Of a DNA stretch of 64,000 nucleotides, positions 1 through 8,165 are shown piece after piece. The translations under genes were made by a program, and so were the position numbers. Below the pieces are notes generated by a model. That model saw only the letters and a program-made list of their open reading frames with translations. It searched no databases and had not been told where the DNA came from. The stretch is from Phytoseiulus persimilis (Eukaryota; Arthropoda; Arachnida; Mesostigmata; Phytoseiidae), in the NCBI GenBank assembly GCA_037576195.1, contig CM075101.1:22382001-22446000 (forward strand), given 5' to 3'. Numbering within the stretch: the stretch's first letter is position 1; the number at the start of each line of letters is the position of its first letter.

Positions 1-754
1 ATTTCATCGGGAATCTGGTTCCACCGGTCACGAAATTTAGCCGACTGGTCCTCCACGCGAGCAGCGAGATGGGCTCCCTGAATCTGCGAACGGCGATCTT
101 TCCCACGAGACGCCTGAGTGTGTTGCCAACCGCTATCGGCCTGATGCCGCCGTCCTTCTTGCGCAGAGCGATGAGGTTTGCACCGTAGTATGTGTCGAGC
201 GTGAAGTCAGGGAGTCGGCCGTTGATCGCCCGGGTGCAGAACTTTGTGAGAGCTGCGACCAGGGGACAGGAGCTGCTGTCTTTTTCAATGAGGTCCCTCA
301 GGTGTCTCGGGCGGAGTCCGTCCGGACCCCCACTCGAGCCGTTGGGGAAACTCAGAACTGCAGCACGGATCTCGGACTCAGAAAGACGAATCTCGTCGAC
401 GAACGCGGGGAGCCTCGGCTCGGGAGGAAAAGAAGCCGAGGAAGGCATGTCCGGGTGCTTGGACTCGAGGGTGCTCTGCGTTTCGTCATTCGGAGCGGCC
501 GTGGTATCCGTGGAGATGAGCGTCCGTGCCGCCGCCGACACGTCACCTTGAGCGATCTTCAATTGAACGATGCGAGCAGTGGAGCCGCCACGGGGAACGA
601 CCCGGGGAGCAGGAGGAGACGTGGACTGCGGTCGGTCTGGGAGAGTACGTTCTCGCTGGAAACGATTGAGGCTCTCGCGGATGAGAGTTCTGAGAGTCCG
701 ACCACGAACTTTGGCGATCACGATGCTACTTTTGGCTTTCCGCGATTCGTCCAT
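1..754 (-). CDS. Non-LTR retrotransposon reverse transcriptase, N-terminal part (runs off left edge)
   Basis: The minus strand is open from an ATG at 754 to the window edge, about 251 codons with no stop. It reads a linker that ends in GPDGLRPRHLRDL, then a segment containing ALRKKDGGIRPIAVGNTLRR, the fingers region of a LINE reverse transcriptase that precedes the catalytic YxDD (not in the window). This class copies its own RNA into genomic DNA. The upstream part with VPRGGSTARIV and a KHPD motif resembles the pre-RT linker of the same elements. An in-frame stop lies just upstream of the ATG, so this may be a 5'-truncated copy or one exon. Family identity comes from motif reading only. The plus-strand ORFs here are shadows. 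Confidence 0.75.
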   Translation of the reverse strand, partial: MDESRKAKSSIVIAKVRGRTLRTLIRESLNRFQRERTLPDRPQSTSPPAPRVVPRGGSTARIVQLKIAQGDVSAAARTLISTDTTAAPNDETQSTLESKHPDMPSSASFPPEPRLPAFVDEIRLSESEIRAAVLSFPNGSSGGPDGLRPRHLRDLIEKDSSSCPLVAALTKFCTRAINGRLPDFTLDTYYGANLIALRKKDGGIRPIAVGNTLRRLVGKIAVRRFREPISLLAWRTSRLNFVTGGTRFPMK

Positions 755-1271
755 CCGTCCTGATACGGAGATCGCTTATCGCTCATGAGAAGTTAGGTTG
801 ATAATGATGTAGAACTACGATCACGTGGACGGTATCGTGAGAACGGCTGAAGTGAAACTGCGCAGAGCAAACCAGTAGGTGAGATCATTAGAGGAGCAGA
901 CCGCGCTGAAAATCCGAGGAATATTTCCGAAAATATGATTTAGCTTCAGTTACAACCGGGGTTCTGAGAAGGAGGAAGGGGAATCTGGTGACAGAAACCG
1001 CGAGAGAGTGTCGAACCCGACCCCAAAGGAATCCTCGGGCCGAAGTGAAAGAATCCTCGAACACTATTGGAAGTATGATCGGAACATTTCGGAGGTTTCC
1101 GCAGATCGGAGGTTTCTGGGCTTATTTCTCTGTATGAGTCCCCCAGGCTCAATCATAATAGAGGCCAACCCGCTTGGACGGAAACCCCGTAATGAACTTC
1201 TCTCTCGGGATTTCTCCTTAGAGACAGGGTAAAACTCTGTATACTACTGTATCTCTGGAACGAGTCCCTCT
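755..1271. other. No gene recognised
   Basis: Only short unsupported ORFs are present. From about 1,210 the sequence resembles 32,110 onward and is the 3' flank of the C2H2 gene copy that follows. Confidence 0.4.
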
Positions 1272-1277
1272 TTTATT
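1272..1277 (-). promoter_or_regulatory. Poly(A) signal AATAAA of the 1.5-kb C2H2 ORF
   Basis: AATAAA on the minus strand, about 240 bp past the stop of the C2H2 ORF. The paralogue at 32.5 kb has the same signal at 32,202-32,207, which supports the minus strand as the sense strand. Confidence 0.45.
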
Positions 1278-1518
1278 CGAATCTCCAAAGGCTGGTTCGA
1301 CACCATATGCATCCAAACTTCTCTTTGCTCCTTAATTGAAGCCAGCTCGATCCGCCCGTACAAAGGCATCAACTCGAACCGAGATCGTCACATCAACTCA
1401 GATCCTATCCGTTCATGCCCAAACACCTTCTGAACTTGGAGTGGCGTGGAATATCTACGTAGTTATCCGATCAGAGCCCCGTGTTGAGCTAGATGCCCGG
1501 AACATTCATTGGCTGGAG

Positions 1519-1905
1519 CTAGCGAGGGCGACAAACGTTTCGGGTGTCTCTGTTAAGACGCTTCAGTTTCCTGGGATGCCAATTTCTTCGATGAAAGGCC
1601 ACTAACGCGAGCCGCGAGTTTCTGTACGAGCAAAAGTCACATTGAAAGACTACCGCTGTGTTGCCTTCAAACAGGAATTCGTAGATTGCAGCCATTTCAC
1701 GGTCGATCACAAGAGGTCCATCCATTGCAGGAGTTGGGTTTGGTCCGCGAACACGGAGATGAGGCACAAATGTACTGGCGGTGCTGAAGGTGATGCGTTT
1801 TAAGTGAATGCTGATCGTCTTGCTCAGCCCTCTCTTAGATCTCCGGAATCCGCCCACTCCGGAATCTCCTCCTGCTGAAGTTCTGCTCCGCCCGAGCGAG
1901 ATCAT
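1519..1905 (-). CDS. Single C2H2 zinc-finger protein, type I copy 1
   Basis: A complete 128-aa ORF starts at an ATG at 1905. Near its C-terminus is one classical finger: FQCDFC, 12 residues, H, four residues, H (C-x2-C-x12-H-x4-H), followed by a basic stretch (HPRKLKRLNR). The N-terminal 50 residues are rich in Ser and Arg. A nearly identical paralogue lies at 32,538-32,924, and a second type with the same finger spacing lies at 27,637 and 56,132. A single finger followed by basic residues suggests nucleic-acid binding, but this is inference. The ORF may be the last exon of a longer gene or part of an unrecognised repeat. An AATAAA follows about 240 bp downstream. Confidence 0.5.
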   Translation of the reverse strand: MISLGRSRTSAGGDSGVGGFRRSKRGLSKTISIHLKRITFSTASTFVPHLRVRGPNPTPAMDGPLVIDREMAAIYEFLFEGNTAVVFQCDFCSYRNSRLALVAFHRRNWHPRKLKRLNRDTRNVCRPR

Positions 1906-2227
1906 GAAGTACGATGATTCGGTCGCGACCCACCGTCAGACCCAGGCTGCAATATGTTCGGTCAGATCCCCGAGATACTCGAGAAGGGTGTCAGGCTATC
2001 GAACAGCATTCCGTCCATTTCACTCAACGGAAAGTTTTCTGAACGAAAGAATCGAAATATTCTGAACTCCCGTGATGACGGGCCGTACGTGACGTTCAGT
2101 AAGAATTCTCAATACGCCGCCGGAGATCGTACAACTCATAGGAGGATATCAAATCATCAGATGAGCTGCGGGAAGTGAAGAACTTTGATTCTTAAATTGG
2201 GCTGAAGCCGCCAGAAGACTCAAACTG

Positions 2228-2770
2228 ATGCAACGGAGATGCCAGAGCTCTGCAAACACGTGCGATAGAAACTATCTTGGAATGAGTGGACTTCTTGTTG
2301 ATGTCAATGTTTTTACTCCGATCCCCGAGAAGTTCATGCGCGAGAGAAGACTCTTGGAAGACAAGGTTCATTATTCCCTCCGATGGAATCGTTCGCCCTC
2401 CACCCTCGAATCAGCGATGGCTGAGGCTTGCGAGGGTTCGCTCTGCCCTCTCATGTTGAAGTTGAGGACTCGTTCGCAAACTCTCGAGGAGTCAATTGCA
2501 GTGCCAAAAATCGACCCCGTTAAAGTTGTTCGAGACTTCATCGAGAAGAATCGAAACGGTTCTCCAGGAGAGAGAAGCGGATGGAAGTCTCGTCCGGGCA
2601 AGAATCCTGAAGAATCAACAGCTTGGGGATTATTCCTGCTGACGATGGAGGACCGGAGTCTTGACTTCGAAGAGCTGCCATCGGAACTTCTCCCGAGGCC
2701 ATCGGTGACTGTTTGGGCGGCGAAGGCGCTCCACGCGTTCTCGATGACCCGGAAGCCTGCTACGAATTGA
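2228..2770 (+). CDS. RTRSQ-family protein, copy C (fused N-terminus)
   Basis: Copy C of a multicopy family I do not recognise. From LRTRSQTLEE (codons near 2,462) to the stop the product matches the 102-aa family: blocks IDPVKVVRDFIEKNR, SLDFEE and RPSVTVWAAK are kept. In this copy a deletion of roughly 80 bp before LRTRSQ joins an upstream reading frame (MAEACEGSLCP) to the family frame, giving a 180-codon ORF from the ATG at 2228; an internal ATG at 2453 could give a shorter form. No signal peptide or membrane segment is visible and the product is charged. After the stop the 3' flank is shared with the other copies and carries AATAAA at 2925-2930. Function unknown. Confidence 0.5.
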   Translation: MQRRCQSSANTCDRNYLGMSGLLVDVNVFTPIPEKFMRERRLLEDKVHYSLRWNRSPSTLESAMAEACEGSLCPLMLKLRTRSQTLEESIAVPKIDPVKVVRDFIEKNRNGSPGERSGWKSRPGKNPEESTAWGLFLLTMEDRSLDFEELPSELLPRPSVTVWAAKALHAFSMTRKPATN

Positions 2771-3000
2771 GGCTTTGTCAATCGCAAACCCTCCTCCGCT
2801 GAACATAGTGAGGCAAAGTGTTACCTCGACACATCTCCGTGAGGAAACCTTTCTGCCTAGTTCGTTCTACGACGGACTCCGTCAGGAAACGTATCTGAAT
2901 GTTGGTATCTATACCTCTTTATGTAATAAAGGTAACAACCGACCACTGCGCTCTTCTTCCTGCCGCTTCGTTGGATAATTTGCGCTTATCGGAGAAGGAG

Positions 3001-3780
3001 AAGACGGTGAAGATTGCGCTGCTAAAGGTACTCGGTGGACGGATACAACAACCTGTTCAGGGCCGAGCCGCCGACGACGCTCGAGGCGGCTCTGGTCTTG
3101 CTGGAAAGGAAATTCAAGGCGGGAGTATCGGAGCACTATTTGTCACGCTTGCTTTGAACTCGTTCACAAAGCCTGACCGAAGAAATCGATGATTTGATCA
3201 TCGATTTCTCGGGAGAAAGCAGAGCTTTGCAAGTTTCCCGAGGGGGACAGGATGCTTTGAGACCGGATGGGGCGAGGGTGAGGGAGCTGCTCAAACAGAA
3301 AAATCCGACCCTCTAGGAGACGATCGATGCATCACGCAATTTGCCAATAGGAAACTCGAAAGAGCATTCGAGAATTTTTCAACCGGAGGAGGACACATCC
3401 ACAACGAAGGGGGACAGCGCAACCGCTGACGCGGAGGCTTTCACGTTGACGGGAAGAGGAGGCTTCTCTGGCGGACGGAGAGGGCAAAGGAGATTTGTAC
3501 ACAACCAGAGCTGAAACAGATTGGGCAAGTCAACGACGGGAACGACTCCGATTACAGGTGTCGGGACTATGGGAAATCTCACCGACCGGGGGAGGCAAAC
3601 TGTCCGGCCAGAGGAGAGAAGTTTTCGTTGTGTATGAGATTCTACCGTTTCGCGGCAGTATGTCCCAGAGCAAGGCAACAAGTGGACACACTCAATGCGG
3701 CCGAGCCCAGTGACGGAGTCTCGAACGACGAGGCGAACCCCGTCGAGGTGACCCACGCGGAGGGAGTTAAGAGGGAGGAA
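3001..3780 (+). pseudogene. Gypsy gag remnant
   Basis: In shifted frames the sequence reads a gag core (AALVSLERKFKAG, LTEEIDDLIIDFSGESRAL), then a Cys/His segment CRDYGKSHRPGEANCPARG ... LCMRFYRFAAVCPRARQQ that matches the twin-knuckle end of arthropod Gypsy gag proteins, which package the element RNA. The second Cys of the first knuckle is Tyr here but still Cys in the 35.8-kb copy. At least two frameshifts lie upstream. Confidence 0.6.
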
Positions 3781-3784
3781 TTAT

Positions 3785-3880
3785 CTTCGTGAGGTGGCTT
3801 CTGAGATTTCAGATCGATTGTGGAGCAAGTTGCTACGTGATTGCACATTCGATGACTCCTTCGCGTCAACGCGTAGACCG
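3785..3880 (+). pseudogene. Gypsy aspartic protease fragment
   Basis: The reading LRFQIDCGASCYVI matches the retropepsin active-site region (D-[TC]-G-A) that cleaves the gag-pol polyprotein. Only the active-site end is left; the sequence then passes into RNase H/integrase remnants after a deletion of the reverse transcriptase. Confidence 0.55.
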
Positions 3881-3999
3881 GGCCAACTCTACGGGTCTAC
3901 GACGAGAAACCACAAGAAATCTGGAGAGATCTCTTCAGTGTTGTCAGAGTCGAGGAACGAAATGGAAAATAGGGCGCTACGAGCAACCGATAAGAAATT

Positions 4000-5062
4000 C
4001 TTTGGCTTCGTATTCACAGAGAGAGGACTACAGATGGATCCAGAGGCCGCCGAGGAACATTGTGATGAAACTCTTGGACGATGTCCCCGCCAGACTCCAC
4101 CGAATGCTGCTGAATATTCAGAGATACAACTTCAAGCCTGTACGCAGACCGGGTCGACGCCGACCATGGAGCTCAGGGTAGTTCGAGTGCTGCCCATGAG
4201 AGACGTCACCGTGAAGCTGGTGCGGAAACAAGGCCAGCAAAGTGAGCAGGACTGCTCGAGACCGTACGCCAAGGATTGCCAGATAGCGAGAGCGCGCATA
4301 TTCTGGCCGCGCATCAAACAGGACATTGAGAAACACATCGAGTGATGCGCGGGGTGCCAGGCACACCCGTGTTCCTCCGAGGAAGGAGCCCATGATCTCA
4401 CACCGAATACCGTGGCAGGAAATAAGCGTGGAGATGGGGATGAAAAAGTTGCTGATCGTGGTCGACCATCACTCTAACTTGGTGATGGCGAAGCAGCTGT
4501 CGGAACGGCCGACAGCCAGAAGCATCATAGGATCGGCTGGACACCTGCTCACTACTTCCGATCTCTGTGACGTCATGATGACGAATGCAGACCCTCCACT
4601 CCGAGCTGAGCAATTCCAGCAATTAATCCGGGGCTAGAGCATCCGCCACATCATGTCATGCCCGCGTCAGCTCCAAAGTCACGGTCAGGCGGAGGCTGCG
4701 CAGGTGGTCATCATCAAGAAAATCATCAAACGCTCAGGCACAGGAAAGGATGAACGAGGAGTGATGGCTTATGATGAAACAACCCAAAAAAAACTCGGAG
4801 GAGTCACTTCCAGCCGAATATTGCATCCGAGAAGAATCATTGTGGGCCTACTGATCAGACAGGAATTCCTGCAACCTGCAGTAGAGTGTCATCGACAGGC
4901 TCCCGGCACGTCGGAAAAATGGAAAGGACGCATGACAGCGGAGCGGATGAGCTATCGCACCTGTGCCCAGGAGATTACGAACGGATCAGACCAGCCAGCC
5001 AGGGGTGATCGAAATGAGCAAAGGTTCGGTGCTCAAGAAACATTCCTATCGTCGGTAAAAGA
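4000..5062 (+). pseudogene. Gypsy RNase H tail and integrase remnant
   Basis: Frames around 4,040-4,180 read LLDDVPARLHRMLLNIQRYNF, the end of RNase H. Then come FWPRIKQDIEKHIE and CARCQAHP of the integrase zinc-binding (HHCC) region, a core with ISVEMGMKKLLIVVDHHSN, and QSHGQAEAAQ near 4,680, which matches the end of the integrase core. The integrase joins element DNA to the host genome. At least three frameshifts and several lost conserved residues show decay. After 5,062 the frames contain a pol C-terminal-like tail (RDRRHLL). Confidence 0.6.
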
Positions 5063-5310
5063 TCCAGGTAAGCAATGACGCAATCTTGTAGCGCGACCGG
5101 AGACATCTGCTCAAACAGACGAGAGCAACGCAGTCCATCTAACCGACACAGTCGAGTCAGAGCTCAGGAATCGCAGCAGAGAAAAGCTACGCTCCATCCT
5201 TGGTCATCTTATAGGACCTCATACATCAAGAGACAGATCAAACACAATCCGAAGCACCCAACACGGAATAGCATGAAACGACTTTTGCGAAATTTGAACC
5301 GGCCCCAAAC

Positions 5311-5659
5311 GGGTGTTCTGTCGACGAGGAGTTCGCCTCAGCAGAAGAGAAGGAGACGGAGGAACGAGTTTTCCGAGACAGAAGTAAAACTAAGCAGCCC
5401 GTGCGGCACCAAGCCCCCAAGCCCTAGCGTACCGTGGAAGGGGGCGGGGGCGGTGGGATTTTCCGCCCCAGGTATCAAGGCTGCAGGGGCATCAGGAGGC
5501 TCCTGACTTTGGGAGAGACGCGCACACACACTCCGCGAGGTAATCTGTCTGATCACTCACAATATTAGCTTGGGGAACGACGTCCGCGCTAACCTAAAAC
5601 TTCAATCGTCTCCCGGTACGTCTAGAAGGGAAGCTCTACAGCCATTTCTTCTTCTTCGC
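5311..5659. other. Gypsy 3' flank, no gene recognised
   Basis: Possibly the 3' untranslated part or LTR of the Gypsy remnant. I see no clear LTR boundary and no matching 5' LTR. Confidence 0.3.
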
Positions 5660-6520
5660 GAACCCGTGGTCCCGTGATATCAGGGCGCGTTCGCGCATCG
5701 AATCACGACCCTCCGAACGCAACATCGAAGAACTCATCTTGAAGAGCCTCCACGCATCTCAACCCGCTGGAAAGTTTCGGTTCGGTGTCTCCATAGCTTC
5801 GGTAGTAGTTCCGTCAGAATGCGATTGGGTTGAATAGTTAACCTGGTCGTTTCGGGAAGCTGCAGAAATCGGCCTGTTTCAGAACAGAGGTTGGAAAAGA
5901 AATTCTCGGGTGCGGTCATGAACAAGGATGCACCCTGTTTGAGTTGGAATTCCGGCCTCTTTGATCATGACGATTCATCGAGATCATTGCCCGAAACGTA
6001 AGCAGGCCTCCATTCTTGTGATAATATGCGGTACGTTCAGTTAGCATCCTAGGTAGGCCTACGGGGATAGTTCGAATCATAGGAGGGTATCAAACAGATG
6101 CGCTGCTGAAAGCGAGGAACTTGGATCCTCAGATTGGCCTGAAGCCGCCGGAAGACTCAAACTGGAGATAGATCCCAGAGCTCTGTGAGGACGTGCGATA
6201 TAAACTATCTTTGAATGACTGGACTTCTCGTTGATTTCAATGTGTTACTTTGACCCCTGAGAACTTCGTGCCTCGAGAGAACACCCCAACGGAGTTGCGG
6301 TGGACCGCGATAGAGAGCCGAGCAGCTCTCATGAGCTAAAGAAAATTGCAACAGGAATTTCACCCATGAGGAAACCGCAGAAGAAGCGGTGCTCTGGGCA
6401 GAGCTATGAGACAGACCTCTCGGGAGAGAACGCTCATGAAATCCTCTCGGATTGACTCGCTCGCCCCACGCCCTCGAATCAGTGAAGGCTGAGGCTTGCG
6501 AGGGCTCGCTCCGCCCTCGC
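5660..6520 (+). repeat. 5' part of RTRSQ unit A (shared module)
   Basis: Blocks here recur upstream of other family copies. The stretch 5,660-5,840 reads SRDIRARSRIESRPSE ... AGKFRFGVSIAS in one frame and resembles 55,020-55,190. The stretch around 5,895-6,160 (FSGAVMNKDAP, then a frame with PPEDSN) resembles 8,970-9,250, 2,080-2,230, 34,300-34,450 and, more distantly, 29,760-30,030 and 58,170-58,460. Stops interrupt every frame, so it is either untranslated or decayed exons. No known domain is visible. Confidence 0.45.
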
Positions 6521-6585
6521 CATGTCGATATTTAAGTCAGTGCTGAGCATACGAACGGCATTCCGAAATCTCATTCCTGTTGAAG

Positions 6586-6894
6586 ATGAGGACTCGTTCG
6601 CAAACTCTCAAGGAGCCGGTTGCAGTGCCGAAGATCGACCCCGTCAAGGTGATTCAAGACTTCATCGAGAAGAATCGGAATGACTCCACAGGAGAGAAAA
6701 TCGGATGGAAGTCCTATCCGGGCGAGAATCTCGCGAAATCAACACCCTGGGGATCCTTCCTGTCGACGATGGAGGACAGGACTCTCGACTTCGAAGATCT
6801 GACACCCGAACTTCTGTCGAGGCCATCGGTGACAGTTTGGGCGGCGAAGACGCTCCACGAGTTGTCGATGTCCCGGAAGCCTGCGACGAATTGA
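6586..6894 (+). CDS. RTRSQ-family protein, copy A (with downstream ankyrin fragment)
   Basis: A complete 102-aa ORF starts at ATG 6586 (MRTRSQTLKEP). It is acidic and polar with a basic N-terminus, has no signal peptide or membrane segment, and keeps the family blocks IDPVKVIQDFIEKNR, GWKSYPGEN, STMEDRTLDFEDL and RPSVTVWAAKTLHE. I know no family with this signature. Copies at 2.45, 34.7 (start lost), 52.98, 23.93 and 59.54 kb keep the whole length, and one at 9.37 kb is cut by an LTR. Copies A and E (59.5 kb) form one subfamily (ending SMSRKPATN) and are the only ones followed by an ankyrin-like segment. A second overlapping frame from an ATG at 6522 (MSIFKSVLS) runs across the start and makes start choice uncertain. 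Confidence 0.55.
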   Translation: MRTRSQTLKEPVAVPKIDPVKVIQDFIEKNRNDSTGEKIGWKSYPGENLAKSTPWGSFLSTMEDRTLDFEDLTPELLSRPSVTVWAAKTLHELSMSRKPATN

Positions 6895-6966
6895 GGCTCT
6901 GTCAATCGCCAACCCTCCTCCGCTGAACATAGTGAGGCAGAGTGTTACCTTGTCACATCTCCGTAA

Positions 6967-7179
6967 GGTAACATTTCTGCGGCAGCCTGTCTCCTCTTGC
7001 GGCACGGTGCGAACCCTCATCTGGTGGACAACAGCGGGAACTGTGCTCTCCACCATGCGGCTGCCCATGGACACCTGTTCGTGGTCGAACTCCTAGTCGA
7101 AATCGCTAATCTGGGCCCTGCGCAGCTGAACGACGCCAAGATTCATTCTACGACGGACTGCGTCTGGAAACGTATCTGA
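6967..7179 (+). pseudogene. Ankyrin-repeat fragment downstream of RTRSQ copy A
   Basis: After a stop codon at 6964-6966 a 70-codon frame reads CLLLRHGANPHLVDNSGN, then CALHHAAAHGHLFVVELLVE, a good ankyrin repeat (protein-protein interaction helix pair), and ends at TGA 7177-7179. It lacks its own ATG near the start, so it is a downstream exon or a remnant. The same segment sits at 59,253-59,465 on the minus strand behind copy E, while copies C, D, F and G go straight from the upstream to the downstream flank without it. Confidence 0.6.
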
Positions 7180-7270
7180 ATGTTGATATCTGTACCTACG
7201 AATGTTGATATCTGTACCTCTGAATGTTGATATCTGTACCTCTGAATGTTGATATCTGTACCTCTGAATG
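7176..7270 (+). repeat. 22-bp tandem repeat, four units
   Basis: Units of the form AATGTTGATATCTGTACCTC follow one another just before the AATAAA of copy A. Copy E carries a longer run (59,117-59,258). Copies C, D, F and G have a single unit or less. Confidence 0.8.
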
Positions 7271-7271
7271 T

Positions 7272-7277
7272 AATAAA
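7272..7277 (+). promoter_or_regulatory. Poly(A) signal AATAAA, RTRSQ copy A
   Basis: AATAAA about 380 bp after the stop. It is conserved in position as AATAAA in copies C (2925-2930), D (35,193-35,198) and E (59,111-59,116, minus) and as ATTAAA in F (23,771-23,776, minus) and G (52,808-52,813, minus). This supports a transcribed 3' end. Confidence 0.5.
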
Positions 7278-7689
7278 GATAACAAACGACAACTGACCTC
7301 TTGTCCCTACCGCTTCGTTGAATTTAGACCACTCAACAGTAGAGCTTCCAAGTACCCGGATATGTCCTCTTCCAGTCCCTTTGTCCGGTTTCGGGCAAGG
7401 GACGCGTATTTTTAGGTTTAGAGATCTTCCTATGTCCTCCGTGTCAACATTTCAATGCAGTTTCCGAAAGTTATACACGTGTGTATGATCTCCAATACAT
7501 GTTTCTAACCCACGTCACTGAACGGAGTTCATGGCTCTGTCTGTCCGCGACTCCAGTCAAACCGTGTACCCAACGGTCGCTCCGAACTTCTCGAACTCCG
7601 ATTCCTGTCGGCTTGGCGCTCGCATGGAATACAAAATGGATCGAAAACTCGAAGAAAGTCTTGGTTGGAGAAGGGAGGAAATAAGTGGG

Positions 7690-8165
7690 AAATAATAACT
7701 TTCAAGATCATGAAATCGTGCTTGCCCCAGACCTGGGAACTCCGGGCTACGTTCTCAAGCACTGCAGGATCGAGAGATCTGTCGGGGTCCCCTGGTGACG
7801 GGAAGCCGACTGTCGGTAATAGAGAAACATCCATCTTCCCCACTACTGAAAGAACAACGTCCAAGACCTTCATCTCGGAATGCTCTCGTGTACTCGAAAG
7901 ATCCAGTGTTGAGGAGAGAAGAAGTCCGAGACGGTATAACAGCGCTGCTTTCAGAGCTGTTCTAATGAAACAGGTGCGCCCGTGGAGCTTTCGGAGTGCA
8001 CCGGCAGGTGCGCTACTTGCGTTACTTTTCTGGGTCGCATCGCAGGAGTCTGAAATCTGTTGGGGTCTTCTGAGAAACGGGAAGCGATTTGTCGGTACTG
8101 GAAAAATATACTAACTATCTATCAGTCGAAGAACAGCGGACGAAGCCAGGCATCGCATCACTGAG
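7690..8165 (+). repeat. Dispersed block, inverted paralogue of 62,280-62,740
   Basis: The block holds a 149-codon frame (LPQTWELRATFSSTAGSRDL and onward) that is also open, with changes, in the minus-strand copy at 62.5 kb. The product matches nothing I recognise and is Ser/Arg rich, so I list it as a repeat rather than a gene. In A the block lies 3' of the RTRSQ unit; in the inverted copy it lies on the 5' side of unit E, as expected if units were once in tandem. Confidence 0.5.

Larger units (their letters stand above)
1210..3870 (+). repeat. Segmental duplication block, paralogue of 32,110-36,150
   Basis: The C2H2 ORF, the RTRSQ ORF, its 3' untranslated part and the attached Gypsy gag/protease fragment recur in the same order and orientation at 32.1-36.15 kb. 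The segments between 1.9-2.2 kb and 33.0-34.2 kb differ because a LINE tail sits in the right-hand copy. Confidence 0.7.
2985..5310 (+). mobile_element. Gypsy-type LTR retrotransposon remnant 1 (gag, protease, RNase H end, integrase)
   Basis: Pieces occur in the usual Ty3/Gypsy order on the plus strand: gag, a knuckle-like Cys/His region, protease, then after a large deletion the end of RNase H and the integrase. Several frameshifts make it dead. It joins the RTRSQ copy C 3' flank directly, and the same junction exists at 35.2 kb, so the pair was duplicated after joining. No LTRs were recognised. Confidence 0.7.

Noticed and set aside
192-763. Plus-strand ORFs at the left edge
   Set aside because: They are shadows of the minus-strand LINE reverse transcriptase, which has clear family motifs.
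3379-3756. Minus-strand 125-aa ORF, identical in length at 35,647
   Set aside because: It is antisense to the Gypsy gag knuckle region, which explains the conservation between the two duplicated copies.
7665-8114. 149-aa ORF as a host gene
   Set aside because: The inverted copy at 62.5 kb is shorter and altered, composition is Ser/Arg-rich and no domain is seen; kept only as a repeat block.
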